Counted from the first letter of the stretch, positions 36,601 through 43,756 are shown. The stretch: DNA of 64,000 nt from Deltaproteobacteria bacterium IMCC39146 (GCA_030005635.1 JARUHP010000007.1:1-64000), one strand, 5' to 3'. Program-made: numbers and translations. Notes: generated by a model from the sequence alone, not told the origin.

Positions 36601-38735
36601 CTGGCTCCGGGAGTGCTGGCCACGGTCATGCCCGCAGGCAAAGCATCCGTGAACTGGGCCCCCGTCAGTTGGATAGCGTTGGGGTTGGTCAAGGTGAAAC
36701 TCAGTGTTGATGTGCCCGTACTGGCGATCATTGTCGGCGTAAACGATTTGGCTATGGTCGGGGGTATGGGGAGTTTACATCCGGTAAAGACAACGTCGTC
36801 TATATAAAAATCTGAGCCGGGACTTGAGTTTTTCGCATTATATCCGTAGATACGGATGTAGGTGGGGTTTGCACTTGTTGGAATTGTGAATGCGCCGAAA
36901 GCTAACCAGCCAGTTCCCGCTCCGTCCAAGGCGGTGGCACTGTCGTAGAGAGTCGGATTTGTCTCAGGATTACCAGAAGTGTTGCTGTAGTAGACCGCAA
37001 CCCCCTTGGGGCCATTGTTGGAGCGCTTGGCATAAAAAGAAACGTCGACACTGGTATAGTCCGTGGTGTTAAGAGCGAACTCAAAGTAATCGTTGTTGCT
37101 AGTCACCAATGTCGTTCCAGATGAGTCAATGCTGCCATTTGAAAGCCAGGCCGATGTTCCATCGGCTGTACGACTATTTCCTGACGCAGGATTGAGGCCG
37201 CTCCCACTGCTTGCTGTCGCTGTCGTGATGTTGTTAGTGGTCGGCGCAGGGTTGGTTACAGTAAACCCGCTTGTGAAGAGCCAACTAGCCATGGGATCAT
37301 TACAGACCCCTGTACCCGGTGGAGGATCAGTGTTGACAGTTAGCGAATCACTGGCAAATTTGCCGGTGTCGATTGTTCCGACGAACACATTATCCGTTGT
37401 GTTGTTATAGATCCCGAGAGCTGTGGTCGTTACATTAACCACTACTGAGCAGCTGCTGTTTGCCGGGATTGTGGCACCCGTGAGGCTGATTCCATCGTCG
37501 CCGTAATTAAGGACTCCGCCGCCGGCATCGCTGAGTGTTCCGCCGCAGGTGTTGGTCTTAATGGTGTCGGCAAGGATCATGTCGCCAGGCGCTGCAGGGG
37601 CACTCCCTGTGTTTGGAAAGTCGTCGATGAAACTGACCCCGCTGATAGAACCGTAATTCGGATTGGTTAGCCTGAAGGTCAAGGAAGACACTCCACCAAC
37701 ATTGTTTGGGTCGGGGGCGAAGTCCTTGCTTATAGAAATCGACGTCGGATCGATCAGATTGGCAAATCTGGTACTGGTCGAGAAGTCGGCGTTGTAATGG
37801 AAGCTACTTCCGGAAAAGTCATGAATGAGTGTGTTGAGGGATTCCCGACCGCTTCCAACACTGAGAATTTCAACCTGGTAAGTGACGGTGATTGCCCCTC
37901 CGGCTTTGCCGTCGACCCAGCAGCTCATGTAACTGGGGCTGTTGGGGTCATTGTCCCATCCACAAGCATCTGCATAAAGCTGGTCATTTGGGCTGCTGAC
38001 AATTGGCGAGGTGTCTGCCGAATATGTGGTATCGACCGACAATATCTGGAAGATCGTATTCGGAAAGCTGACAAAGCTTTCGAGCTGTTGATAACCTTGT
38101 GTTGCCGTATAACCGGTCATTCGGATGTAGTAGGTGTTGCCGACAATCAGGTTCATGCTGCCGCCATTGGGAACCGAGGCCATGGATGCTAATGACGTTC
38201 CGAACTCCATGTTGGTGATAGCATTTCGGGATTGGGACACGAGGCGCTCGACGACGATTTCTCGTGGAGTAGGGGTTGAGACGCCACCAGCGGTGATGTG
38301 GTAACGGGCTGGGAGGTTCGTTGCGAAATCTGTAAATGCTGCTGAATTTCTGTCAATCTCAACCTCGAAGAACGCATCAGCGCAGCCGTTTGAGCCTAGG
38401 GTGACCTCCATAGGGTTCCCAAGCGTACCTGCTGATCCAGATCGAAGATCAACATAAGGGTTAGTCCTGTCCCAAGTGAAGTTGACGGGAATTACGTCAC
38501 CTGCAGTACCTCCACAAACCTTTGCCCCAACGGGAAAACGGTAGGGACCAAAAGCCGGTGAGTTGCTGTCAAGCCCGATCATGTTCCAGGTCGATGGCGT
38601 GACTGTGATTGCTGCAAAGGCTGATGTGCTGAACAGCAAAACCGTTGCCATTACTAACGTGACAATAGTCGACTGGAAAGCCAAAGGATTGGCTTTAAAT
38701 ATGGAAAAAAAAGTCAAAGTATTGCGTTTAGACAA
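33636..38735 (-). CDS. Giant exported DUF11 repeat protein
   Basis: About 1,699 residues. The start is uncertain: a TTG at 38735 has AGGA six bases upstream; a TTG at 38756 would add seven residues. Signal peptide ends STSAFA (~42). After a unique N-terminal region there is one DUF11-like module (ISKDFAPDPNNVGG, ~350) and a lectin-like segment (~485-655, ending FYIDDVVFTGC). Further modules start with AKSFTP, TKQFAPNP, LLKQVS and PDLSVVK. Near the C terminus a two-module unit (LTKSA...DNKI plus PDLSVVK) appears twice in tandem. The protein is Thr/Ser/Gly-rich with few Lys and paired Cys. No sortase, autotransporter or PEP-CTERM tail is visible. First gene behind the riboswitch-like leader. 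Confidence 0.8.
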   Translation of the reverse strand: MSKRNTLTFFSIFKANPLAFQSTIVTLVMATVLLFSTSAFAAITVTPSTWNMIGLDSNSPAFGPYRFPVGAKVCGGTAGDVIPVNFTWDRTNPYVDLRSGSAGTLGNPMEVTLGSNGCADAFFEVEIDRNSAAFTDFATNLPARYHITAGGVSTPTPREIVVERLVSQSRNAITNMEFGTSLASMASVPNGGSMNLIVGNTYYIRMTGYTATQGYQQLESFVSFPNTIFQILSVDTTYSADTSPIVSSPNDQLYADACGWDNDPNSPSYMSCWVDGKAGGAITVTYQVEILSVGSGRESLNTLIHDFSGSSFHYNADFSTSTRFANLIDPTSISISKDFAPDPNNVGGVSSLTFRLTNPNYGSISGVSFIDDFPNTGSAPAAPGDMILADTIKTNTCGGTLSDAGGGVLNYGDDGISLTGATIPANSSCSVVVNVTTTALGIYNNTTDNVFVGTIDTGKFASDSLTVNTDPPPGTGVCNDPMASWLFTSGFTVTNPAPTTNNITTATASSGSGLNPASGNSRTADGTSAWLSNGSIDSSGTTLVTSNNDYFEFALNTTDYTSVDVSFYAKRSNNGPKGVAVYYSNTSGNPETNPTLYDSATALDGAGTGWLAFGAFTIPTSANPTYIRIYGYNAKNSSPGSDFYIDDVVFTGCKLPIPPTIAKSFTPTMIASTGTSTLSFTLTNPNAIQLTGAQFTDALPAGMTVASTPGASTTCTGSPTWAPTAGATSLTFGNPTGGTIPVSGSCTVQVDVTAATGTYSNTSGFLSTSEGGVNKNNIATATLTALAPPAMTKQFAPNPTIEGGTTTLTFQVTNPNASNALSLVAFSDTFPTAPGAMIVAPTPNDSTSGCGTPTFSPVSGSGSISFSGGTIAAGATCTVSVDITAPVLGSYGNTSGIVSHQLPAGTAWYGNFATDTLQVDPANPDIALLKQVSTVNAGPWSSYLATATGDNVYYKFTVENLGDVPLSSVDVTDPEPEINMASCIWNDGEGLLLSAPFDLPVADADNGHLATCVLGPITAALGSHENTATASGTFAATTVTDTSTATYATSALTLTKSAAEAYFLALDDILSYSYTISNTGSAILSGPLTIAVTDNKINAVTCPALTTVGNNNSDFEPGESLVCSASYTVTASDVSNKQVTNIARAKVGVVFTPIATATVPLGPDLSVVKTNSVGGTAATNIPFDWILTVTNQSSSGAAATFINGEVLLVDDLPSPGATYSVPAVATNSGGASGVISCAIASNTLTCSATGAVSIPPGGSFSIAVNTTADASVSPLVNPQGNCEVDPDNNVIEIIDTIDIPTNNTCSDSVDVVTPALTITKTASASYFISELDLPIDYTYTVTNTGGADIPGGVSVVDDKIVPASITCPAIAILNAGASVTCTASYSVTSADVTVREITNKATATVGAVSSPKVSLTIPIGPDLSVVKSSDVVGAATPGTPFNWTLAVTNAPTAGAPATFTDTLLLLTDELPNSGETYSVPATATNTGGSTGSVDCAIAADILSCTANGAVSIPPGGGFSIAVATTPTVVGTLLNPRGGIGVGVCQVDPGTLASETDESNNDCSDSVTVGLPSLTVTKMADQAKAPPGGLINYTVIIGNSGPVIAKDVKVEDFMGRFTALGLDPYGNGTPFHLTPETSGLIIQTIEYSNDTDDSDGITYGYVPSDPSGFDSDVTYWRIFMGGDMQANPSQFTLRYQAQVE

Positions 38736-38840
38736 AATCAATCCTGTTTTGTTCAAGTCTTACGGCTTAAAAGATGGTCAAAAAACCACAACACGTGGCC
38801 AAATACACCACAACGGTGCCAATTTGGTCATCCAAGTTGG

Positions 38841-38880
38841 AAAGCAAAACGCCCGACTTCATTAATCCGAAGCCGGGCGT
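38841..38880 (-). terminator. Leader terminator ahead of the DUF11 block
   Basis: Twelve-base arms ACGCCCGACTTC (38849-38860) and GAAGCCGGGCGT (38869-38880), one G-U pair, followed on the minus strand by TTTTGCTTT. It lies between the aptamer and the first coding gene, ~85 bp before its start, so it would stop transcription unless antagonised. On the plus strand the T run is displaced, so minus is the working direction. Confidence 0.75.
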
Positions 38881-38927
38881 TACCAATTTTTTCTGATGGA
38901 GCATTACAGCCATCAAATGGTCAACAC

Positions 38928-39026
38928 CTTCTCTTCGGTGGCTAGGCTAGCCGAAAATAAGTAAATAAATTCGGCTCCTTGGCTCTGCGTCTCCAGGTTG
39001 CCCTGGGTTTGCTATTATCGGAGAAG
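38928..39026 (-). promoter_or_regulatory. GEMM-I-type cyclic-dinucleotide riboswitch aptamer (GEMM-Ib/cGAMP-like)
   Basis: Read on the minus strand. The closing stem CTTCTC (39026-39021) pairs with GAGAAG (38933-38928). Inside are the GATAATAGCAAACC joint, a P1b hairpin CCAGG-GCAA-CCTGG with a GNRA tetraloop, the conserved GACGCAGAGCC, a P2 hairpin AGCCGAA/TTCGGCT, and the 3' joint AGCCTAGCCACCGAA. These match the GEMM-I layout. The base before GCAAACC is A, where c-di-GMP-selective members have G; A at this place marks Geobacter GEMM-Ib sensors of 3',3'-cGAMP. The lower part of P2 (AGCC against AGCC) pairs poorly, which is the main weakness. Confidence 0.65.
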
Positions 39027-39136
39027 CAATAAAAGCCTAGAGTTTAGGCAATGTAAATAATGAAAAAAAGTGTGGAGCCCCCCCCCTACTTAGGTGTGAA
39101 ATAGACAGCATCTAAAGTTGTAAAAGTGTTGTAAAA

Positions 39137-39152
39137 TGCACAAGTTGTGCCA
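39137..39152 (-). promoter_or_regulatory. Sigma54-like -24/-12 promoter
   Basis: Minus strand TGGCAC-AACTT-GTGCA: the GG and GC are spaced exactly as in -24/-12 elements, and TGGCAC is perfect; the -12 has GTGC for TTGC. Transcription would start near 39125, ~100 bases before the aptamer. A weaker sigma70 alternative (TTTACA, 17 bp, TTTTAT) lies nearer the aptamer. Confidence 0.45.
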
Positions 39153-39180
39153 TAAATGTGACCGTGTTGGTCATTTATGG
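39150..39180. repeat. Inverted repeat overlapping the sigma54-like promoter
   Basis: Arms CCATAAATGTGACC and GGTCATTTATGG (12 matching bases, 2-base bulge) around GTGTT. One end runs into the -24 element, so it could be an operator or enhancer-type site rather than a terminator. Confidence 0.5.
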
Positions 39181-39245
39181 GGCGCGATAACGTCGGTGTT
39201 TTTAATGAGATAACTTTGGTTGTGGTTTGTGGAGGATTGTTGGCA

Positions 39246-39280
39246 AAGAAAAAGCCCCACCGGACAACCGGTGGGGCTTT
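39246..39280 (-). terminator. Terminator of the CoA-transferase gene
   Basis: A perfect 13-bp stem AAAGCCCCACCGG/CCGGTGGGGCTTT with a four-base loop, followed on the minus strand by TTTTTCTTT, 28 bp after the stop. Confidence 0.92.
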
Positions 39281-39308
39281 GATGTTACTTTGAATGGAAC
39301 AGCCGATT

Positions 39309-40895
39309 CTATTCGCAGAGATCGATTTTGATGTCCCAGTTCTTGATGCGCATGGTGCCATTCTCGGCCATGTTCAACTGCATCTTGAAGGCGCGATCAA
39401 AGAGCTGAGGCTCGTGGCCGACACCCTTTGCGATACAGGTTTTAGTTGCCATATCCAGGTACTCGTTGAGAATTGGCTTGTACTCTGGGTGACCACATTT
39501 TTCGATGATGAGCTTGGCGCGCTCTTTCGGTGCGACACCGCGGAGGTCAGCCAGACCCTGCTCGGTAACCAGCACGTCGAGATCATGCTCAGTGTGGTCG
39601 ATATGCGGTGCCTTCGGTACAACACAGGTGATACCGAGCGGGTCGGTCTTGCTCGGACGCGTTGAAGGCGAGTGCATGATCTTCAGGAAGCCGTTACGCA
39701 GGTAGTCGCCGGAACCGCCGAGGCCGTTGATCATGCGGGTACCGCCGACCAGTGTGGAGTTGGCGTGGGCATAGATGTCAAACTCGACCGGAGTGTTCAT
39801 GGCGATAACGCCGAGACGACGGATCGGCTCAGGAGCGTTGGCGATTGACAGCGGGCGCATGACGACCTTGTCGACATACTTGTCCCAGTTGTCGAAGAAA
39901 CGCGGGAAACCCTCGGTTTCGGAAAGCGACAGGGAACAGGCCGAAGCGAAGTTCAGGTTGCCGCCGTCGATGAAGTCGAGCATGGTATCCTGGAGAACCT
40001 CAGTGTAAACCGACAGGTTCGAGAAAGGACCTTTGGCGAGGCCACCAACAACTGCGTTGGCGATGGAGCCGACGCCAGATTGCAGGGGCAGCAGGTTCTC
40101 AGGCAGACGACCGCGTTTCACTTCATGAGCAAAGAACTCCATGATGTGGCCGGCGATGGCTTCTGAGGTGTCGTCCATATCTGCAAATGCACGGCCTTTG
40201 TCACGATGCTTCGACTCGACTACGGCGATGACTTTTTCCATGTCGCACGGGACGTATGGGGTACCGATACGGCTGTCAGCGCTGGTAATCAGGAAAGGGG
40301 CGCGATTGGGTGGCTTCTGCTGCATGTGAATGTCGTGCATGCCTTCGAAGGAAGGCTGGCCGGTGTTAACTTCGAGGATGATCTTGTCGCAGAGGCCAAT
40401 AGCTTCGGCAACGATACCGCAGGAGCTAGTCAGAGCCAGGCCACCGTCTTCGGTGATTGCGGAAACTTCGAAGATGCCGATATCATAACGGCCATTCTCT
40501 GTGTAAAACCCGTAGCTGATATCCTGGGCAAAGTGACCGAGGTGCTTGTCGCCCATACGGATCTTGCCAGCGTTGATACCTTTGGCGATGTTCTTACCGG
40601 TCTGGTAAGGCCAGCGGCGGTCGATCATGTCGAGGGTTGCCCAACGATCTTCTGTTTCAGCACCGACAGAGGCACCGATGAAGAGGTTGAACTTCAACTG
40701 ACCTTGCAGGTTGTTGGCTTCAACGTGGTCAGCCAATGCGATGGGTACCGCTTTAGGGTAACCGGCCGGGGTGAAACCAGACCATACCAGGTTCTGTCCA
40801 GAGCTGAAGAACTTGATCGTATCTTCAGGCTTCATAACCTTGTTGAGCAGGGACTTGCGACGAACGCGACTTTCTAAGGTTCCGTAATCGGACAT
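39309..40895 (-). CDS. ato: Succinyl-CoA:acetate CoA-transferase (acetyl-CoA hydrolase family)
   Basis: 528 residues. It belongs to the AarC/Ato/Cat1 family, moving CoA between succinyl-CoA and acetate. In Geobacter-type organisms this activates acetate while closing the TCA cycle. The catalytic Glu sits in SVYTEVLQDTMLDFIDGG, and the CoA-binding glycine loop is GLGGSGDYLRNG. Length and conserved ends (RVRRKSLLNKV; TEQGLADLRGV) fit. The gene is monocistronic with a strong promoter ~230 bp upstream and a strong terminator, as expected for an abundant central enzyme. A plain acetyl-CoA hydrolase is the less likely alternative. Confidence 0.92.
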   Translation of the reverse strand: MSDYGTLESRVRRKSLLNKVMKPEDTIKFFSSGQNLVWSGFTPAGYPKAVPIALADHVEANNLQGQLKFNLFIGASVGAETEDRWATLDMIDRRWPYQTGKNIAKGINAGKIRMGDKHLGHFAQDISYGFYTENGRYDIGIFEVSAITEDGGLALTSSCGIVAEAIGLCDKIILEVNTGQPSFEGMHDIHMQQKPPNRAPFLITSADSRIGTPYVPCDMEKVIAVVESKHRDKGRAFADMDDTSEAIAGHIMEFFAHEVKRGRLPENLLPLQSGVGSIANAVVGGLAKGPFSNLSVYTEVLQDTMLDFIDGGNLNFASACSLSLSETEGFPRFFDNWDKYVDKVVMRPLSIANAPEPIRRLGVIAMNTPVEFDIYAHANSTLVGGTRMINGLGGSGDYLRNGFLKIMHSPSTRPSKTDPLGITCVVPKAPHIDHTEHDLDVLVTEQGLADLRGVAPKERAKLIIEKCGHPEYKPILNEYLDMATKTCIAKGVGHEPQLFDRAFKMQLNMAENGTMRIKNWDIKIDLCE

Positions 40896-41128
40896 GCTCT
40901 CTCCTCCATGATGGAATTTATCCGGGATATCCCCCAGACTTAGAAGTGTTTGCCGAGAATAAGATTAAAATTAGAACGCTGTCCTTTATCTCGACGATGA
41001 CTTTCTCTTGAATTGCGGTTTCTTCGGTATTCCAGAGTAAACTCGACAAGGCCAGGTAACGATGAGTAGGGCTCGTGGGTAGCTCCGGCAGAACGGAATT
41101 TTTCTTACCGTATACAAAATAGAACATT

Positions 41129-41157
41129 TTTATAGTATGGGGCAAGGCTTTAGTCAA
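41129..41157 (-). promoter_or_regulatory. Sigma70 promoter of the CoA-transferase gene
   Basis: Minus strand -35 TTGACT (41157-41152), 17-bp spacer, -10 TATAAA (41134-41129). It predicts a ~225-base 5' leader. The leader shows no obvious aptamer. Confidence 0.7.
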
Positions 41158-41214
41158 GGGAAAATATATAGTATGCAGTAGGTCTTCATTGGTTCGCAAA
41201 TGCCTGACCTGAAA

Positions 41215-41247
41215 AGCAAAAAGCCCATCCTTGTGGATGGGCTTTTT
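41215..41247 (-). terminator. Terminator of bamD
   Basis: A perfect 13-bp stem AAAAAGCCCATCC/GGATGGGCTTTTT with loop TTGT and a T run on the minus strand, 23 bp after bamD. Confidence 0.92.
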
Positions 41248-41269
41248 AATCATTTTGGCGGTATGGAGA

Positions 41270-42016
41270 TCAGTAATTCTTATCAATAAATCTCTGTGCA
41301 TCGAGGATGAATTCGCTGCCGACGTAGTCATCGAAAAGAGTATTGAAAGAGGCAACGGCCTCCTCTTTCTCTCCGTTCATAAGGTAAGCCTGACCCAGCA
41401 GGTAGTAGGTTTTGTCGCGTTGATAGAAGTTCGGGTACTTTTTGAGAACTCCCGTCAGCCGATTGATTGAGGCAGCATAAGACTTGCTGCGCAGGTAGTA
41501 CTGTCCGACTTGCACTTCACTGGATGCCAGCTGGTTGAGGCAGCGATCGATGTAAATCTGCACCTCCTCCATACGACGATCTTCCGGAAAGCGGTCCTTC
41601 AAGGTTTTGAAGGCGTTAAGTGCGTAAATGGTGGCGCTTTGATCTTGGTCGATGTTTAGCATTTGGTAAATGTAAGAGAGACCGAGTTGGTAGAGGACAT
41701 CCGCAACGCGTGGATGGTCGGGGTGGTTTTTCAGGAACTCTTCGTAAGCGACACCAGCCTCCAGATATTCTTCGCCAAGGAAATGTGCCTCGGCAATTTT
41801 CAGTTCAGCGAGGGTGTTCAGCTCAGGTGAGTAGTAGCTGTCACGGACTTTTTCCCACGACGCGATGGCATCTGCGTAGAGCCCTTTTTCATAGAATTCT
41901 TCACCTTCCTGGAAGTATACGCTGGCATTCTTGGTAGGTGGAACGACCGTTCTGGGTGCGCAGGCGGAGAGGAGAAAGAGACCTAAAAGAAAAACAGAAG
42001 TGACCGATTTATGCAT
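41270..42016 (-). CDS. bamD: Outer-membrane assembly lipoprotein BamD
   Basis: 248 residues. Lipoprotein signal with lipobox LLSAC (Cys ~19), then tetratricopeptide-type repeats typical of BamD/YfiO (YFQEGEEFYEKGLYADAIASWEKV; AGVAYEEFLKNHPDHPRVADVLYQLG). BamD is the essential lipoprotein that works with BamA to insert beta-barrels, including presumably the giant barrel protein in this window. The last repeat (YYLLGQAYLMNGEKEEAVASF) is complete. It has its own terminator. Confidence 0.88.
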   Translation of the reverse strand: MHKSVTSVFLLGLFLLSACAPRTVVPPTKNASVYFQEGEEFYEKGLYADAIASWEKVRDSYYSPELNTLAELKIAEAHFLGEEYLEAGVAYEEFLKNHPDHPRVADVLYQLGLSYIYQMLNIDQDQSATIYALNAFKTLKDRFPEDRRMEEVQIYIDRCLNQLASSEVQVGQYYLRSKSYAASINRLTGVLKKYPNFYQRDKTYYLLGQAYLMNGEKEEAVASFNTLFDDYVGSEFILDAQRFIDKNY

Positions 42017-42140
42017 TACTGAACCGCCCTGTCTTGGTTAAGTTAGTTGAAACATTAAGTTATAGAATGAAGACCCTAGATAACGGCAAAATGGCTCGTT
42101 TGTCAATTGTTTCCTCTGCTTGCAAATAGATCGCACTCAT

Positions 42141-42986
42141 TTATGCGGGGCGGTCAGTCATCACATTGCGTAATTTGCTCAAGGCATTCTGTTCAATTTG
42201 CCTGACTCGTTCGCGGCTGATGCCGTATTCGTTGGCCAGATCCTGAAGAGTGCTGGGTGTTTCAGCCAGGATCCGCTGTTCGATGATGTGCCGTTCCCGT
42301 GGTTTTAACACTGACAAAGCCACCGACGTTTTCTCTGTGTTCAATTGTTGCTCTTCTTGGGCGAGGAGCAGTTCCTCCTGGTTTTCGCCATCGTCTTTTA
42401 ATGTGCTGAGGAGGGTATAACCTTCTCCTTCGGTTAACTCAACGTCAAGCGATGTATCACGGCCGCCCATGCGCTGAGTCATTTCGACAACGGCGTCTTC
42501 TGTGACATCAAGCGCTCGTGCGATATCTTCAATCTCTTCGGTGCCAGTCATATTACGCAGGGCTTTACGGGTCTGGGCCAATTTGAAAAAGAGCTTCTTC
42601 TGCATCTGTGTCGTGCCGATTTTGACCATCGACCAACTGCGCATGACGTAGTTCTGTATATAAGCACGGATCCACCAGACCGCATAGGTAATCAGTCGCG
42701 TGCCACGCTGCGGGTCAAACTTCCTGACGGCCAACATGAGGCCGATATTGCCTTCCTGAACAATATCAAGAAGACGAAGACCGTAGCCACGGTATTCGTT
42801 GGCAACCTTAACGACGAAACGCAGGTTGGCGCAAACCAGCTTGTGGGCAGCTTCCATGTCGCCTTCCTGCATATGTCTGGTTGCCAGCTCGTGCTCCTCT
42901 TTGGAGCTCAGCAGGTCGAAGCGGTTGACCTGAACCATGTAGTGTTCAAAGGTGTCTGTTGTGATCGGCAGAGTTAATGTACTCAT
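42141..42986 (-). CDS. rpoH: Heat-shock sigma factor RpoH
   Basis: 281 residues. Sigma70 family: region 2 (LRFVVKVANEYRGYGLRLLDIVQEGNIGLMLAVRKFD, WWIRAYIQNYVMRSWSMVK), the RpoH-box-like stretch QKKLFFKLAQTRKAL, and region 4 helix-turn-helix (STLQDLANEYGISRERVRQIEQNAL). Region 1.1 is absent, as in RpoH. It directs the heat-shock response. The promoter carries a CIRCE operator at 43013-43039, so HrcA probably represses it, linking two heat-shock systems. Promoter-start distance is short (~30 bp leader). Confidence 0.92.
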   Translation of the reverse strand: MSTLTLPITTDTFEHYMVQVNRFDLLSSKEEHELATRHMQEGDMEAAHKLVCANLRFVVKVANEYRGYGLRLLDIVQEGNIGLMLAVRKFDPQRGTRLITYAVWWIRAYIQNYVMRSWSMVKIGTTQMQKKLFFKLAQTRKALRNMTGTEEIEDIARALDVTEDAVVEMTQRMGGRDTSLDVELTEGEGYTLLSTLKDDGENQEELLLAQEEQQLNTEKTSVALSVLKPRERHIIEQRILAETPSTLQDLANEYGISRERVRQIEQNALSKLRNVMTDRPA

Positions 42987-43012
42987 GTTCTTATCCCTCT
43001 AAAATAAACGGT

Positions 43013-43039
43013 TTGGCACTCTGTGGTTGTGAGTGCTAA
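43013..43039. promoter_or_regulatory. CIRCE operator (HrcA site)
   Basis: Read on the minus strand, TTAGCACTC-N9-GAGTGCCAA: identical to the CIRCE consensus TTAGCACTC-N9-GAGTGCTAA in all but one base. It lies directly after the -10 element of the rpoH promoter, over the expected transcription start. Confidence 0.92.
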
Positions 43040-43042
43040 ACA

Positions 43043-43071
43043 GATATACCAAATTGAATGTTATAATGCAA
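43043..43071 (-). promoter_or_regulatory. Promoter of rpoH
   Basis: Minus strand -35 TTGCAT (43071-43066), 17-bp spacer, -10 TATATC (43048-43043). The CIRCE element follows four bases downstream. Confidence 0.6.
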
Positions 43072-43099
43072 GTGGGAGTGTAAAGATGAATGTGAAAAG

Positions 43100-43128
43100 T
43101 TGACACTTTCTTGTCTCCACCTCATAAT
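43100..43128 (+). promoter_or_regulatory. Promoter of the small CxxC lipoprotein gene
   Basis: Plus strand -35 TTGACA (43100-43105, perfect), 17-bp spacer, -10 CATAAT (43123-43128). It stands 48 bp before the start codon and back to back with the rpoH promoter. Confidence 0.75.
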
Positions 43129-43175
43129 GAAAACTCTTTCAGTCTTTGCAACATCGGGTTAAGGAGGTAATGAAC

Positions 43176-43322
43176 ATGCACACGATTCGTGGTTTAGTTC
43201 TGTGTCTTTTCCTGGCAATGTTTTTGACTGCATGCGTCGCTGCGTCTGAAAAAGGAAAGGCAAAAGTCCATTGCCCTGCTTGTGGTACAGACTTTGATGC
43301 CCTCTACCAGACGCGATTTTAG
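43176..43322 (+). CDS. 48-residue lipoprotein with one CxxC motif
   Basis: MHTIRGLVLCLFLAMFLTAC is a lipoprotein signal with lipobox FLTAC (Cys20). The mature peptide has only ~29 residues and ends with HCPACGTDFDALYQTRF, a half zinc-ribbon. AAGGAGGT stands before two possible ATGs; the second (43176) has the better spacing. A strong promoter precedes it. No family recognised. It may bind a metal or act in thiol chemistry at the membrane. Confidence 0.75.
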   Translation: MHTIRGLVLCLFLAMFLTACVAASEKGKAKVHCPACGTDFDALYQTRF

Positions 43323-43358
43323 CCTTCTTTCTTTTTGGGTTTCCAGGGTACTGTTTTC

Positions 43359-43730
43359 GTGAAAATACTCTATTTGGGCCTCTTCGGTGGCCTGGGCTGC
43401 ATCGCCCGGTACTTGGTCTCCGGATGGGCCTACAGCCTCGCCGGAAAAACCTTGCCTTACGGAACCTTGGCCGTTAATGTGATCGGTTCTCTGCTTCTCG
43501 GCCTGATTATGGAAGGCAGCCTGCGCAGCACGCTTTTGAGTCCCGAACTGCGCTTCGGTATCACGGTTGGTTTCCTCGGTGGCTTTACTACTTTTTCCAC
43601 ATTCTCCTACGAAACAGTCAGACTTATGGAAGAGGGGAGCATGCTCGCAGCCGGAGCCAATGTTCTCCTAAATATGACCGTCTGTGTGGTTGCTGCTCTT
43701 GTCGGCATTTATCTGGCCCGGCAAATGTAG
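43359..43730 (+). CDS. crcB: Fluoride channel CrcB/FluC
   Basis: 123 residues from the GTG at 43359 (VKILYLGLFGG); a TTG eight codons earlier (43335) is the alternative. There are four membrane helices with the FluC signature GCIARYLVSGW, GTLAVNVIGSLLLGL and GFLGGFTTFSTFSYE. It exports fluoride as a dual-topology dimer. No crcB-type riboswitch is recognisable upstream. The DUF190 gene follows 26 bp later, a frequent partner of crcB. Confidence 0.93.
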   Translation: MKILYLGLFGGLGCIARYLVSGWAYSLAGKTLPYGTLAVNVIGSLLLGLIMEGSLRSTLLSPELRFGITVGFLGGFTTFSTFSYETVRLMEEGSMLAAGANVLLNMTVCVVAALVGIYLARQM

Positions 43731-43756
43731 CCTGCCTCTGTGAAAGCGAGGACAAC

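Noticed and set aside
39078-39086. Run of nine C (G on the minus strand) as a phase-variation tract
   Set aside because: It lies in non-coding leader DNA ahead of the aptamer, not in a gene or between -35 and -10 boxes. It could vary in length, but nothing ties it to switching.
40206-40877. Open plus-strand frame (223 codons) opposite the CoA-transferase
   Set aside because: The minus-strand gene is a complete, well-conserved enzyme; the antisense frame has no start signal.
40918-41355. Possible minus-strand gene between bamD and the CoA-transferase
   Set aside because: It overlaps the 3' end of bamD and runs across its terminator and the CoA-transferase promoter.
43231-43358. Fluoride riboswitch upstream of crcB
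   Set aside because: The conserved GGCGAUGG...GCUGAU-type core of the crcB motif is not found; the upstream sequence is the small lipoprotein gene and a short spacer.
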